A program made the translations under genes and the position numbers. The notes under the pieces were generated by a model. It searched no databases and had not been told where the DNA came from. It saw only the letters and a program-made list of their open reading frames with translations. DNA of 64,000 nucleotides from Vesta saturnalis (taxonomy: Eukaryota > Arthropoda > Insecta > Coleoptera > Lampyridae): the NCBI GenBank assembly GCA_036346205.1, contig JARFJB010001944.1, positions 1,125,001 through 1,189,000 on the forward strand, written 5' to 3'. Below, one piece after another: positions 11,430 through 22,684 of the stretch (position 1 is the stretch's first letter; the number at the start of each line of letters is the position of its first letter).

Positions 11430-12790
11430 ACTGATGAAGAGTTGTTATAGATTCTAGAAAATAACAGCAGTGGTGATGAATTTGACCCTGATTTGGAAGA
11501 TGGCAAAACTGGTTCCAGCTCTCAATCCGAAGATGATGTTTTTAATGTTTTTGTACATACAAATCAAGCGGCAACAAACTCTGGTGACAAAAATGGAGCG
11601 GAGTGAAGAAACTTATGTTTAAAAAAACTCAAGGGTTAGTGGTGCCGATTCTTGAAGAGTTTTTTCAAACGCTAATCGATGACGAGTTTATACAGACTGC
11701 TGAAGAAAAAATGAATGCTTAAGCAGTTAAGGTATTTTTAAATCCAACACGTGGAAAGACGTAACTATAGACGAGACAGATTGTTTTTGGTCTGTTGCTT
11801 CATGCAGCGACAATCCATCTAAGTCGTCGAAATCACTACTGCAAAACTAGAAAAAATAATATCTGTAGTAGATTTTTGTAATAACAAAATGAACAGTATT
11901 TACTACCCCGGACGAGAATTATCATTGGACGTGCGGTCGTGTGCTGCTTAAACAATGCTCACTGAGCCAAGTGGGCGCAAAATTTCGTGTTTATGAGGGT
12001 GCTTCAGATAGTAGAACCGAGCACACAAAAAAGGTAGTTTTATTTTTACTTGAAAATGTATTAGGCAAGGGCCGTGCATTTAGATAAATTTTACAATAGT
12101 GTTCAGTTAGCTACCTAGGTGCTACAGGAAAATACTTATTGTACTAGAACGCTAAGATCTGACAGAAAAATAATTCATAAGAGAAACGACGTGAAAATAA
12201 ATCTACGTTTTGTGACGGAGTGCATGTTGGAAAATTGCGTCACAAGCGTAATGTTCCGTATATTAGTACTAAGTACGGAAACAAAATGGGTATTTTTAGA
12301 AACAGAAGAGGTCAAGAATCTCAAAACTCTGCAGCTACAATTGATTACAATGCGTTGATATCAGGAGTAGACCGACATGACCACACAATCTCGTACTATC
12401 CTTGTGAGCGTAAAACCTTTCGATGGTACAAACATTTCTTTTATAAATGTGCTGCAGAGCTCAATAAAAGCACATTTTCCACATAATAAGTATTCCCAGT
12501 CTGATCGTTTACGGCTATACGAATTTTGATTACATGTTACACGGAATTTGTTAGCTGAATGAGCCATTATAAATTCACCAGTTACTAATCCTCCAACGAA
12601 GCGCACTAAAATCGAAAAAACTGCAAAGGAAACAGTAAATCCAAGCGAGTCAGCCGAAAGAAATGCAGAGTATGCAAGCAGAAGAAATTTGAAAATCGGA
12701 AGCAGACAGTTTATGAATGGAAAATCTGCCTTGGACAACCTAGTTTTTGCCTCCAGTGTTTTGGCAAATATCACAAAAATGTTTGAAAAC
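11430..12790 (+). pseudogene. piggyBac-type transposase fossil
   Basis: Fragments in the order of a DDE_Tnp_1_7 (piggyBac) transposase: an acidic N-terminal ILENNSSGDEFDPDLEDG near 11450; a VPILEEFFQTLIDDEFI block near 11650; NSIYYPGRELSLD near 11895; RVYEGASDSR near 11985 and LENVLGKGRAF near 12055. The long C-terminal stretch (12220-12486) has KRNVPYISTKYGNK, ALISGVDRHDHTISYY and KTFRWYKHFFYKCAAELN. ISGVDRHD corresponds to the conserved (M)GGVDrxD box. A final CLGQPSFCLQCFGKYHKNV near 12730-12786 looks like the end of the family's C-terminal Cys/His zinc-binding motif. It begins directly at the TA bordering the mariner element, with its own N-terminus missing. Many stops. Confidence 0.8.
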
Positions 12791-13574
12791 TTGTAAATAA
12801 ATGTTTTAAAACTTGAAAAATCATTTCAAGTTGAAACACATTTTCATACTGATCAGTGTTCGGCATTTAGTGAAGGATTTCATACATGATGCCGACTACT
12901 CCGATCAAAGTGCAATTTTTTTTAAATGTTTTGGGCAAAAAAGCAAACACTAAAATCCTTTATGAACTAACTACTTTTACTTCATGTATTGTAGAATTAA
13001 ACAACCTGTTAATACTTATTTAACCATCAACAATTGAGAACGCCTGCATTGTTTTTTTCTGACAGTTCCCGTTACTGTGACGAAATACATTCATATAGTT
13101 CATACAAATCAAAGTAGCGCCTTCTATCAACTTCCTTCATTTAAGGTAGTTTATTAAAAGACCTTGTTAACGCATGATTTGGAGGTGAACTCCCATTAAT
13201 AAACTATTCTCTTGAATAGTTATTTAACCATCAAGCGCATTAATGCAAGCGATTAATAACGAGATCTTTTAATGTTTAAGCGTAGCGACCGCGTTAAAGA
13301 AGTCGATATCGTTAATCTATCAACTAAAAATCTTAATTAATAAACCTTATTAATTCATAGTTTGAGTTGATTAATAATTTGAAAAAATTTCATGCTAAAA
13401 AGCCAAAATACGAAAACTTAATATAATAATATGTAAATTTTATAAATTGGTAATAAAATTAAACTTCTTCGTAAAGAAAGAGTTGTGCTTAATGCCTAAT
13501 TAAAATTTCTTTTGTTTTAAAGACGCAACAAAGACTTTGATTTAAATAACAAAACTGTACGTTTATTACTAACG

Positions 13575-13578
<4 letters not shown>
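12791..13578. other. AT-rich DNA with a small palindrome
   Basis: TATTTAACCATCAA occurs at about 13016 and 13221. Loosely complementary arms at 13147-13172 and 13245-13272 (both containing GATCTTTTAAT-like or TTAAAAGACC-like sequence) suggest a small MITE-like palindrome. No coding trace. Confidence 0.35.

Positions 13579-13622
<44 letters not shown>
13579..13622. repeat. (TA)n microsatellite, 22 units
   Basis: A pure TA run, with an interrupted TAATATAATAA extension. Confidence 0.97.
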
Positions 13623-13627
<5 letters not shown>

Positions 13628-13974
13628 ATAATTGTGGACATGAACAGGTAATTTTATAAAACTAAGAACAGAATGGATACTATTAAATTGCGTCTTTGAA
13701 GGACTAAAATCTTTTCGATCATAATGAAAGGAAAACAGAAACTAGAAGAGTTTAATCTGAAAAAAATTGAATTTGTGTCGACAGTGAAATATTGCATATT
13801 GATGATGTGAACATAATAGTATTCTAAAATGGCCTAGAATAAAGAATGTAACTCAGCAAAGCAATAGCCATTATAATACCGTAATACAAAGAAAAAACTG
13901 AAATGATTCTTTTGTGCTCTAGGGACGGTATGTCAAAATTAACAGCACAAGACGGTGTAACAACCCATTTTGAG

Positions 13975-15095
13975 TTGTATTAAAATATACCGTAATTTAG
14001 GTTCTTCGTTCATTTAGTTGTAAATATAAGAAAAATTTTATTTATTAATGATTTGTAGGTATGAGGTAGGCAACTTAATTTGATTTTTGGTGTAACTTAA
14101 GTGCATATCTTCTTAAAGGTTTCTTTAAATTATTTTTTTCTGCTCATATCGTTGACTTAATTCTTTGCGCAAATATTTTCGCGCAACGCGTCATCATCAT
14201 CTGACATCCTAAAGCATCCATTTTTTTTTTACCTCTTGTGGTACCCCGTTAGATGCAGGAAGATTTTTTTTGGGTTTCCCCCTAAATTTTGTGAAAAGTG
14301 CCATTGAATTGAAGGTTTAACTCGTAATACTAAAAATTAAAACATTTGCTCTTTTCAGGCACTTGCTTTTTTTTACTTTTACACTATTAATTTTACCACT
14401 TTTGATTGCACAATTAATTCTACTGTTACGTACGCTTTCATTTTATGATGGTTTGCTAATGCAGATCTGAATGTAGATTCCATTATTTATTTTGAACCTT
14501 CAAAATGGTTTATTCAATTTTAAGAAGAAAAATTTATAAGAAATAAAATTCCATTTTGAGTGTGGTTTACAACGTAAAGTATTATTTCGAGATATTGCGC
14601 AATATTGATACAAGGATTACATCACCTTGGTTTGCATTTCCGCATTTATTTTTTATAATACCAGGGGTTCTCAAGAAGATTTATTATATTTTGTACAGGT
14701 ATTTATATTTATAACAATTAATTAGTAATTTAAGTCTATAACTAGTTTTAAGATATATTTTATTTAACCCTATCATTTTAACTGTTAATAAACATAGTTT
14801 GTATATTTTTTTATTTTTACATTTTGGTAAATTTTGATTATAAACAACCTCGGTTTAGTTATTCCGAGCATAATTAAAAAATAACTTGGCGTCGGAGATC
14901 ATTTTATTAGTGTTACATTGCATTTTTATTATTTAAGTTAAGTGGAAATAATCGAGCAGAATTTGTGGTAATTAAGCAAATCAAAAGATTGAATCGGCCC
15001 TACTTTAATTTACCGACTGAGTGAAAGGCATTATTTTTGGTGAATAGGTTGTATCTCGAGTTAGTTTAACGATTTGTTTTGGAGAACATTTTTCC
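13975..15095 (+). repeat. Dispersed repeat, copy A, about 1.1 kb
   Basis: Matches the reverse complement of 42845-43870 along its length with many gaps. Shared landmarks are TTCATTTAGTTGTAAATATA, GGTAGGCAACTTAATTTG, GATGTCAGATGATG (minus strand), CAAAATTTAGG (minus strand), ATATTGCGCAATATTG, GGTTTAGTTATTCCGAGCAT and ACGATTTGTTTTG. No coding frame is shared. The ends are not sharp, so it could be a non-autonomous DNA element or a solo LTR. Confidence 0.8.
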
Positions 15096-15149
15096 ACTTA
15101 TTTCGTTATTATATTATTAAAACACTTTTTATACGATTACCATCACGAC

Positions 15150-16216
15150 ATTTTTATAGCGGATTGGGGAGCATTGAACCAGAAGTGAGAATTATATTCT
15201 AGATTAGGTCAAATTTGGGCCTTATATAACAGAAAGAGATGTCGGAAGGTAAAGTACTGTTTATATCTTTACAAAAAGCTTATTTTACGAGCAGCTGCTT
15301 TGGTAGCTGACCGAAAATGGCCAATCCATGATAGATTTGAAGATTTGAAGATACAGGCATTCTCAACATAATAATAGAGTCTGCAAACTTAAGTTCTGAG
15401 CCATTCATACGTAGAACAGGAAATTATAGATCTTTTTTGGCGGACACTAGATAACAGTGAGTTTTATTAGTATTAAATGGAAATGTACCCTGATTTGAGA
15501 TAGGAGGTGGATTGCCACTATGAGTAGACTGAGATGAACTACAATGCAGAGCAGCAAATCGGATTGGTTGTTGAAGAAATAAGATAATTTATGTATAGTA
15601 GAGAAAGTGTAGGCATTATTCGTCAAAAGGTGACATGGGGGGATGTGAAGCTAGAAACCAAAATTTACGACTGCAAGAAAGATGTGTAGGTAATTGATTG
15701 CATTTTAGTAGTTCAAACCATTGTTTAGATTTAGTGATAACACTTTTGCAGATATTTCTAGCACCAACATAGTCTACATGACTCTCAACTACTTTATTAG
15801 ATTTCCATTTAATATAAAATTTATTTTTTAAAAATATTGCATCAGCATAAGACTTGTTGAGCGAGGGTTGAAAACGTGAATGCCTTATACGATTTTGTTT
15901 ATTGGGAATGTATAACTCCATGTCCATGAGGATGACTTGACATACTGAAAGAGCAATGTCCTAAGAAGTGAGCGAATTAAAATAATATTCACGCCATCGA
16001 AAAGTTGCAAAGAAGTCTCCTAAATTAGTTGACTTAAAACAACATAGGGTTCTATCAGTGTTGCGAACAACAGAGGAATTAGGGACAGTAGAAGTTATTT
16101 CTATTAGACAATGGTCAGATAGACGTAGAGGGAAAAGAACTGCAATGTTATAAACAAGTGGGTTTGATGTAAGAAAGAGATCTAGAAAATGTGGGGTATG
16201 GTTAGGGGTATCAGGT
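15150..16216 (-). pseudogene. CR1/Jockey-like EN and RT parts, inverted segment
   Basis: From 16216 downwards it reads the second half of the endonuclease, TPNHTPHFLDLFLTSNPL, with LSDHCLIEITSTVPNSS carrying the SDH box. Next come TFRWREYYFNS, a linker with IPNKQNRIRHSRFQPSLNK and YIKWKSNKVVESHVDYVGAR, and then a break. It resumes near 15600 with sequence from just before and after the catalytic RT box (SSSQSTHSGN) and continues to the ILTSGSMLPN region near 15165. The fuller copy has about 730 nt more at the break. Frameshifts and stops are numerous. Confidence 0.8.
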
Positions 16217-16221
16217 TCAAT

Positions 16222-16656
16222 TTCGACCTCATCTGGAATACAATTCCCACCTCTGAGCCAATGCTCCAATATGTCCTTGATATGGAAAACCGCGTCCAAA
16301 AAGATTTATAAGGTTCATAAATAACCTGTTTCTGACACCTGATCTACAGTCTCTTGAGCATAGAAAGATAGTTTCGGTTCTTTCCTTGTTTTATCGCTAT
16401 TACCATGGCAAGTGTGCCTTCGAAATACACTCCTTAATACCTTCGCAGTCCATCTTCGCTAGGAACACTCGGTTTGCACATTCACACCATAATTACGCAC
16501 TCAAAATTTCTATCTTGTCACACTAAACGGGCGCAATGTACATTTTTCCATACGGAGACCAAATTGTGGAATGCACTACCCAGCTCCTGTTTTTCTCCAA
16601 ACTTTGACTTAAGCAAATTTAAGGTAGCCATTCATAAACACTTCTCGGCAGCCTAA
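16222..16656 (+). pseudogene. CR1/Jockey-like RT C-terminus
   Basis: Reads the last part of the ORF2 protein. A FRPHLEYNSHL-like start is followed by LQSLEHRKIVSVL, FYRYYHGKCA, RNTRFAHSHHNYALKIS and, in another frame, TKRAQCTFFHTETKLWNAL and FDLSKFKVAIHKHFSAA before the stop. It parallels residues at 51310-51760 in the fuller copy. About 60 bp at its start overlap what the inverted segment already contains. Confidence 0.8.
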
Positions 16657-16728
16657 CAATATCCCTAAACCCTCCCAGTGTTCCTGAATCGTAGCCTCTT
16701 CAGGAACACTATTGGCAAAAAAATTTTT

Positions 16729-16765
16729 GCATAGAGGCAGATTTGGATTGGACTAAGGTGAAGTT
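16729..16765 (+). repeat. Inverted 35-bp repeat, left copy
   Basis: CAGATTTGGATTGGAC with flanks matches the reverse complement of 17733-17765 with few differences. The right copy lies inside the ISL2EU-like transposase relic. The left copy directly follows the retrotransposon's A tail, so it may be a piece of the same transposase in the opposite orientation. Confidence 0.7.
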
Positions 16766-17019
16766 ACACAACAAATCAGAACTTGTTTGCACTGCAGAAG
16801 TAGAATTAATAAGAGAAGAAAGGAGAGCAGTTTTTAGCCATAATCACTAAAAACACTATGATGTTTTATTATAATTTTTACTTCAAAGCGATGGTATCTT
16901 TAAGTTACTACGACATTCATTTGGAAATTAAATAATTTATAGATTTTTTCCTGACATTTATAAAGTAGTGCTGTAACCCAAAGAAATTATACAAAAACTA
17001 TTAAGACATTACAACAAAC

Positions 17020-17768
17020 TATTTAAAGTATATGTGGTTTAGTTACTATTATTAGTTTGCTATGTGGGGGTTCGTACCGATTTGCAGAAAACAATGCGAA
17101 AAAGATCATTTTTGGATACTGATTATTCTGTACATGTCTTGCATACCCTAAAAACCATAAGAAGCTAGGTACATGTACTCGAACTCCCAAAATTATTGTG
17201 CCAACTTTACCCAAAGTTTTTAATTGAACGTAATCCAGCTCTAGCCTAGAAAAATCTAAGCTATTATCTTCTTAAATATTTCGCTAAACTCATGCGTTCC
17301 TTTGCAACAAATTCTGCCTTTCCACTCGGATTTGCAATTCGTTGACATTTTATCCTCTTCTTATTTCCAGCACTTTTTAAGCGAGTTTTTCATTTGTATC
17401 CTGCTTTTAAATCGGCTCATGGAATTTATTTAGCAATTCACATGCAATCCTTAGACACGGGTTCATATTAATACAATGTTGCATAGGCACCATATCACGA
17501 AAAAACTTAAACACTGATTTTAGATGCCCGTTTCACGATTCAACTATCCAGCGGGTGCGTGCTGTGTTGGCATCTTCGGTGGTAAATTGACGTTGACCGC
17601 GTGGAAGAAATTTAAATGAAGGTTGTCCAAAAATTCTGCAACGTCATGAGTACCGCGGTCTACGACAAAAATAGCATTTTCTTGAATCCACTCTCTAATT
17701 TCTTGTTGGTCATTTCTCATTCATCTAACTTCAGCTTGGTCCAATCCAAATCTGCATCTATGTAATAT
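17020..17768 (-). pseudogene. ISL2EU-like (PIF/Harbinger-related) transposase relic
   Basis: The minus strand from 17768 reads DLDWTKLKLDE, QEIREWIQENAIFVVDRGTH (an Asp in the VVDRG nuclease box), DVAEFLDNL, LPRGQRQFTTEDANTAR and TRWIVES, which is followed after a shift by NGHLKSVFKFF (a Glu in the WIVESxNG box). A MNPCLRIACELLNKFHEP block follows. This is the DDE_Tnp_4 order. Further on, LDFSRLELDYVQLKTLG and, at 17190-17100, HVPSFLWFLGYARHVQNN resemble the C-terminal SWIM-type zinc finger region of ISL2EU proteins, with its Cys residues lost. No TIRs were defined, and many stops are present. Confidence 0.65.
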
Positions 17769-18433
17769 GTATATTTTTCGTATTATTTCAACATTAATGT
17801 TATTTTCTTCAATAATAACGTGATTAGTGATTATTAATATTTTTATTAAAAACACGAATATTGGAATCTAATACCACCAATCATTGTTAAAAGTAAGACA
17901 TGTTATTCCCCATGGCAACAGGAGCAACAAAGTTTGAACGCTAAAATGTTGTACCGAATGTTTTTTTTCCAGAAACTTACTCTTACTAAAATATCTAAAT
18001 ACCGTTTATGTTACACCCTGTATGTACTTTTTGTTACTATTTTCATATTTTGTGGATAACGCACACCTTTCATATTATTGGTGTCTTTCATGCAAGGTAT
18101 ATTTTTGGGGAGTAGCGAGCAAAATATCGTAATCTAAATAAATCTGGAGCCAAACTTTGAACGACTTTATGAGTATCACGTGGTATAGTCATAAAAAATT
18201 TCATATGACGAAAAATGCTTGCATTAATAGGGATTACAACATATCCAAGAATTACCAAAATCTGTCGGTCCCTAGGATTACCCATATCCAGTGCCGTGTC
18301 CTTTATTCCTTTATTTAACCAGAGAAATATTTAATTAAAATAGATTTTGAAACTTTCTTGGATTCCACGCAAACCCTAAATCTGTACAGTCACAGTTCAA
18401 TGTAATTCTGTTTTTTGAAAACTAAAAATAAAC
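17769..18433. other. Intergenic DNA with a TIR-like end
   Basis: TTACACCCTGTATG at 18009-18022 is another mariner/MITE-type terminus. 18018-18433 probably includes the 5' region of the mariner transposase gene that starts at 18434, but its TIR was not identified. No other gene. Confidence 0.4.
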
Positions 18434-18600
18434 ATGAAAATTTCGAAAATTTCGAAAAATATAATATGCCTGTGGGCTATATTCAAAGAAACGAAAATTT
18501 AAATTTTAAGTAACTGTTTGTATAGATATGCAGAATGTACCCAACCTGATAAGAAAAACTTTGTTCGGATTCAGGAAAACTTAATTAATAGCGGAATGTA

Positions 18601-20735
18601 CAGGATGTCCCATGTTCGTATGTTTTACGGGGTATCTCGCTTATTTTTAGGTTAGAACCTTGCAGTTTTCGCGACACCGTGCTATTTTTTAATGAACCAA
18701 AGATGTACTAATCAAATTTGCCATAGCCATCTTAGTTTGTGTCTATAAGGTGATTTTGGAAAAATTGCATTTTCAGTCATCCCTGTAACTCTGTTATTGC
18801 CAGACATATTAAAAAGCAAAACTGATATTTGTAGATTTTTTACGTAGAATCCAGTGGCATACTCAGATTTTCTTGAGAGGTCCCAGTTTTGAGATATTGA
18901 CATAACCTTTTTTTATGGGACACCCTATATATTTTTTTAAATCTTTTTCCCCTTGCCAAGAGCTTTTCAAAAATATAGCATAGTCTATATTTATTTTTAT
19001 AAATAACGTGAAAAAATGATTTTTTCTATAATTTAAATTGATAATAGTGTATAGCCGTGGGTAACCATGGTAACGCAAAAACAAAATAATTAACGTTCTG
19101 CATTTACTTAGGTATTTGATTTTTAAAGTTTCTGCTTCTCTCAAATTATTCCTGGTTACATTTTCCCAAATTTAGTGCTGATATTTATTGTTATTCGTTG
19201 TTTTGTTTATTGTTATCGTTCTTGTTCTTGTTGTTGTTGTTTAATTATTTTTAATATGGCTCGAAACCAAAAATTTGAAAACTTTGAAAATATGATATGA
19301 ATACCTGCTTCATATTATCTAATGAAAACGCAGACCAGGCCTTAGAACTCTATCTGAACAGGTCAGTTAATCTTTACCTTAGAATTTGTATTTATTTTAT
19401 ATACCTATTTTGTCATATAGATATCCGAAAGAAGACAACCCAACAGAAGAATATCTCAAAATTAAAATTTAATCTTTGCCAGCATGGATGTTTTGACAAA
19501 CCTCGACCCGAGTTTACAACAAAGAGAACGAGGAATCAGAGATCAACGTTTTAGCAGTTGTTCAAGCCTCCTGAAACCTCGTGCAGGAAAATAGATGAAG
19601 AGACCGGTGTGTCTAAAACAACAGTGCAAAGGATTTTAAAAACATAAATTCAAACCCTACAAGTATAAACTTGTTCATCATCTGCACCCTGGTGATGCTG
19701 AACGTAGATTGAGTTCTGCAATTGGTTTATAGATATGAAAACTCAGGACAATAATTTTGAAAAAAAATAATTTGGTCAGACGAGGCACATTTCACAAGTT
19801 CGGGAATTCTTAATAGACACAACTCGCGGTTTTGGAGTCAAGAAAACACCCACGTGATTTTTCCTAGAGAGCGTCAAGGCAGGTTCGGATTTAATGTCTC
19901 CTGCTTTATTTTTAACCGACAAATAGTTTACAAGATTTATGAAGAAAACCTAAACTCTAATGGTTACTTACAAATTCTACAAGAAAAAACTATGAACATT
20001 TCAGAAGACATTCCACTGGCTCAACTGAACGATATATTCTTCCGCAGGATGAGGCTCCAGCCCACAATGCTAGAATAATACAAAACTGGCTAAATGAACG
20101 TTTCCCAGGAGATGGATTGGAACAAATGGACCTGTTCGATGGCCAGCACGATCACCGGATCTCTCGGTTTTGGATTTTTTTGTGGGGGTATTTAAAGAAT
20201 AAAATTTATTCAAGGCAATGTGCCAACATGCAACAATTAAAAATTGCAACGGAAAATGCTTTTGCAGAATTACGAAGACAATCATTTATTTTGGAAAATC
20301 CTATTAAAAGAATTTATAAACTTTGTCAAACTTGTAGGAGACATAATGGTCTGCAATTTATCACGTTATTTATAAAAATAAATATATACTATGCTATATT
20401 TTTGAAAAGCTCTTGGCAAGGGGAAAAATATTTAAAAAAAAAAGTAGGTTATGTCAATATCTCAAAAACTGTGACCTCTAAAGAAAATCTGTGTATCGCC
20501 ACTGGATTCTACGTAAAAAATCTACAAATATCAGTTTTACTTTTTAATGTGTCTGACAATAACAGAGTTACAGGGGATGAGTGAAAATGCAATTTTTCCA
20601 AAATCACCCTGTAGCACAAAAACTAAGATGGCTATGGGAAATTTGATTAGTGCATCTTTGGTTTCATTGAAAAGTAGCACGGTGTCGCGAAAACCGCAAG
20701 GTTCTAACCTAAAAATACGAAAATCGGACAACCTG
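18601..20735 (+). mobile_element. Nested Tc1/mariner element with about 400-bp TIRs
   Basis: Left arm 18601-19012 starts CAGGATGTCCCATGTTCGTA; right arm 20358-20735 ends TACGAAAATCGGACAACCTG. The arms are inverted copies with modest divergence. TA lies at 18599-18600 and 20736-20737. The insertion splits a related transposase gene without changing its frame once removed. The internal transposase is on the plus strand. Confidence 0.9.
19256..20362 (+). pseudogene. Tc1/mariner transposase of the nested element
   Basis: ATG at 19256 (MARNQKFENFENM) sits after an AT-rich leader. KFNLCQHGCFDKPRPEFTTK lies near 19455-19520 and VSKTTVQRIL near 19607. The first catalytic Asp is in WSDEAHFTSSGILN near 19770, followed by an open run VIFPRERQGRFGFNVSCFIF from 19854 to about 20078. 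The second Asp is in a shifted QDEAPAHNARI near 20045. RWPARSPDLSVLDFFLWGYL spans 20145-20195 across a shift, and the gene ends near CRRHNGLQF at 20355. Spacing between the second and third acidic residues counts to 41. At least four frameshifts are needed, so it is inactive, but all catalytic residues are still visible. Confidence 0.87.
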
Positions 20736-21538
20736 TACGTTAAAAAGCGCCCTAGACCCTATAATAAAGAAAATGAAGAGAAAGAAGTTAACACGCTAGC
20801 GTACACTCGTGCACATCGAAATAGCTCCTCTCACGAAACAGCTTTATCCGTTGGAGTTCCAAGAACAACAGTTCAGAAAATTAAAAAAAAAAACATAAAT
20901 TTCGGTCTTATAAATATGGTTTAATTCAAAATTTACATCCGGGTGATTTTTTAAGCCGGATGAATCATTTTTCTCCAGTTCGGGCGTGATTAATACAAAC
21001 AATGAAAGATATTGGAGTCAAGAGAATTCACATCTCAGCTTTCGAAGAGAAAGACAAGGGAAATTTGGCGTTAGTGTTTCGTGTTTCATTACAAGACGAA
21101 ATTTTAAATATTTCATATATGAAGGATATTTAACAGCCTAAGGTATGCCGAACTACACTGGAAGATTTGTTAGAAGAAATTCCATTAAATCGCCTTGACA
21201 ATGTTTTTTCTTTCAGCAAGACGGAGCGCTTTCGCACAGTTTTTTACAAATTAGAAATTATTTGAATGAACATTTTCCAAATAGGTGGATTGGCACTAAT
21301 AGGCCCATATGGTGCCTCCAAGATCCCCTGATTTATCAGTATTAGATAATTTTTTATGGGGATACTTGGAAAATAAAGCAACCGCTATAATAATATAGAG
21401 CATTAAAAAAATTCCATTGATCAGAATGTTAGAACTTTGCGAAATCCGCAATTAATTTTAGAAAATGCTTTAAGAATAAGAAAAATTTGCCAAGCATGTG
21501 TTCAATATAATGGAGGACATTTTGAGCATATTTTATAA

Positions 21539-22681
21539 GTTTTTATTAATATATTGTTTATTGTGTTATAAATTTACTATTATTCTTATGGAAACTAACT
21601 TAAAAAAAGTTTATATTTTTAGAGAGTATATGAAGAGACAATTTAATTTCAATAAAAAAATATAGGGTGTTCCATTAAAAAAAGTGTATTATAACTTAAA
21701 AATTAATCAGAAATAATTTGTTACAATTGATAGCCGAAATAACGACCGTTTATGGTATCAAATACCCCGGTCTAAGGATAGCTCTTAATTCTGGTTATGG
21801 TTATAAATAGTCAAAACTAAGTGATAAAGGAGTGCCTATTCTATTATAATAATATTATAATTGAATAGGTACTTATAAATATGAAAGCTAAACCTTAAAG
21901 ACGGACTTGTTTAGAATGTGTATTAAATTTCATAACCGTATATTTTCATAAATATGAATTGGGAAATAGTAATCGGTGGATATAAGATTTGTCTTTTGAA
22001 ATGATATTCTTTACTCTGTATTGTTTATTAAACAAAGAGAAAGATCTGTTTGTAACGCGAGACAAGAGAAAAGAATTCAGAGCAAATTTGGATAGAAGTC
22101 AATAATAGCATGAATTGGTAGTGATTTTGCATGTCATATGTCACAGTTGCTCTTGTTATGGGGTGGAATCGGATCACGTTACCTTTTATATTCGTTATTC
22201 TTTGATATGCTACACTTTTATATAATTTACAAAAATACGCTTGTTAGTATCAAGTAAACTTGACAGTTTTTTTTTCTTTAAAATTGCTTCATTTTGACTG
22301 GTTTCTCATTTGATAACGTTATTATTTGTGCTGCTTTTCTTATGTCGCTTTTATATTCTCTAACGTTTACATTCACTTGTATTTATTTTTTACGAAAATA
22401 CTGATTTTTCGTTTTTATTTGTACTTTTATAACAATACTTTTATAAACCGTTGTTAATTATAGAAATCATTGACCTATAAATACAAAAAGAAGGAAACTT
22501 CAATATTATCAATACACTTATCAGCTTTGTTACCAGCACAAAAAACATTAAGATGAGAAACGCTTTTTAGTTTACAAACACGTGGTTCATTAATTATTCA
22601 TATTTTGATACGGTTGTTTTTGCTGGGTAAAAAAATTCTTTGAGCCCAAATGAAAATTTACACTTTTTATAAACAAGGTAC
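21539..22681. other. AT-rich DNA, no gene seen
   Basis: TATAGGGTGTTCCATTAAAA at about 21661 faces inward like a mariner or MITE left end but lacks a visible partner. Nothing else was recognised. Confidence 0.45.
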
Positions 22682-22684
22682 ACC

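Larger units (their letters stand above)
15150..16725 (+). mobile_element. CR1/Jockey-like insertion with inverted 5' part
   Basis: The 3' part (16217-16725) reads on the plus strand and ends with an A run. The 5' part (16216 back to 15150) reads on the minus strand. Both align with the fuller copy at 48740-51850. The join lies in TATGGTTAGGGGTATCAGG followed by TTTCGACCTCATCTGG. This is the geometry of twin priming during target-primed reverse transcription. The RT core, including the FADD box, is also deleted from the inverted part. Confidence 0.82.
18434..21538 (+). pseudogene. Tc1/mariner transposase split by a nested element
   Basis: The N-terminal piece starts at ATG 18434 and reads QPDKKNFVRIQENLINSGM up to 18600. 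After the inserted element (18601-20735) the same frame resumes at 20738 with VKKRPRPYNKENEEKEV and HTH text ending SVGVPRTTVQKI. Leaving out the insert and one TA copy keeps the frame open across the join. Further blocks, shifted among frames, are RYWSQENSHLSFRRERQGKF near 21010, FQQDGALSHSFLQIRNYLNE near 21215, WGYLENKA near 21358 and a GGHFEHIL ending at 21538. The D-G-A box keeps its Asp; the WPARSPDL block is degraded to RSPDLSVLD with shifts. The element's own TIRs were not identified. Confidence 0.85.

Noticed and set aside
20117..20924. Long frames continuing through the right TIR of the nested mariner
   Set aside because: Only the part up to about 20360 is transposase; the rest is non-coding TIR read through, and from 20738 it is the older element's gene.
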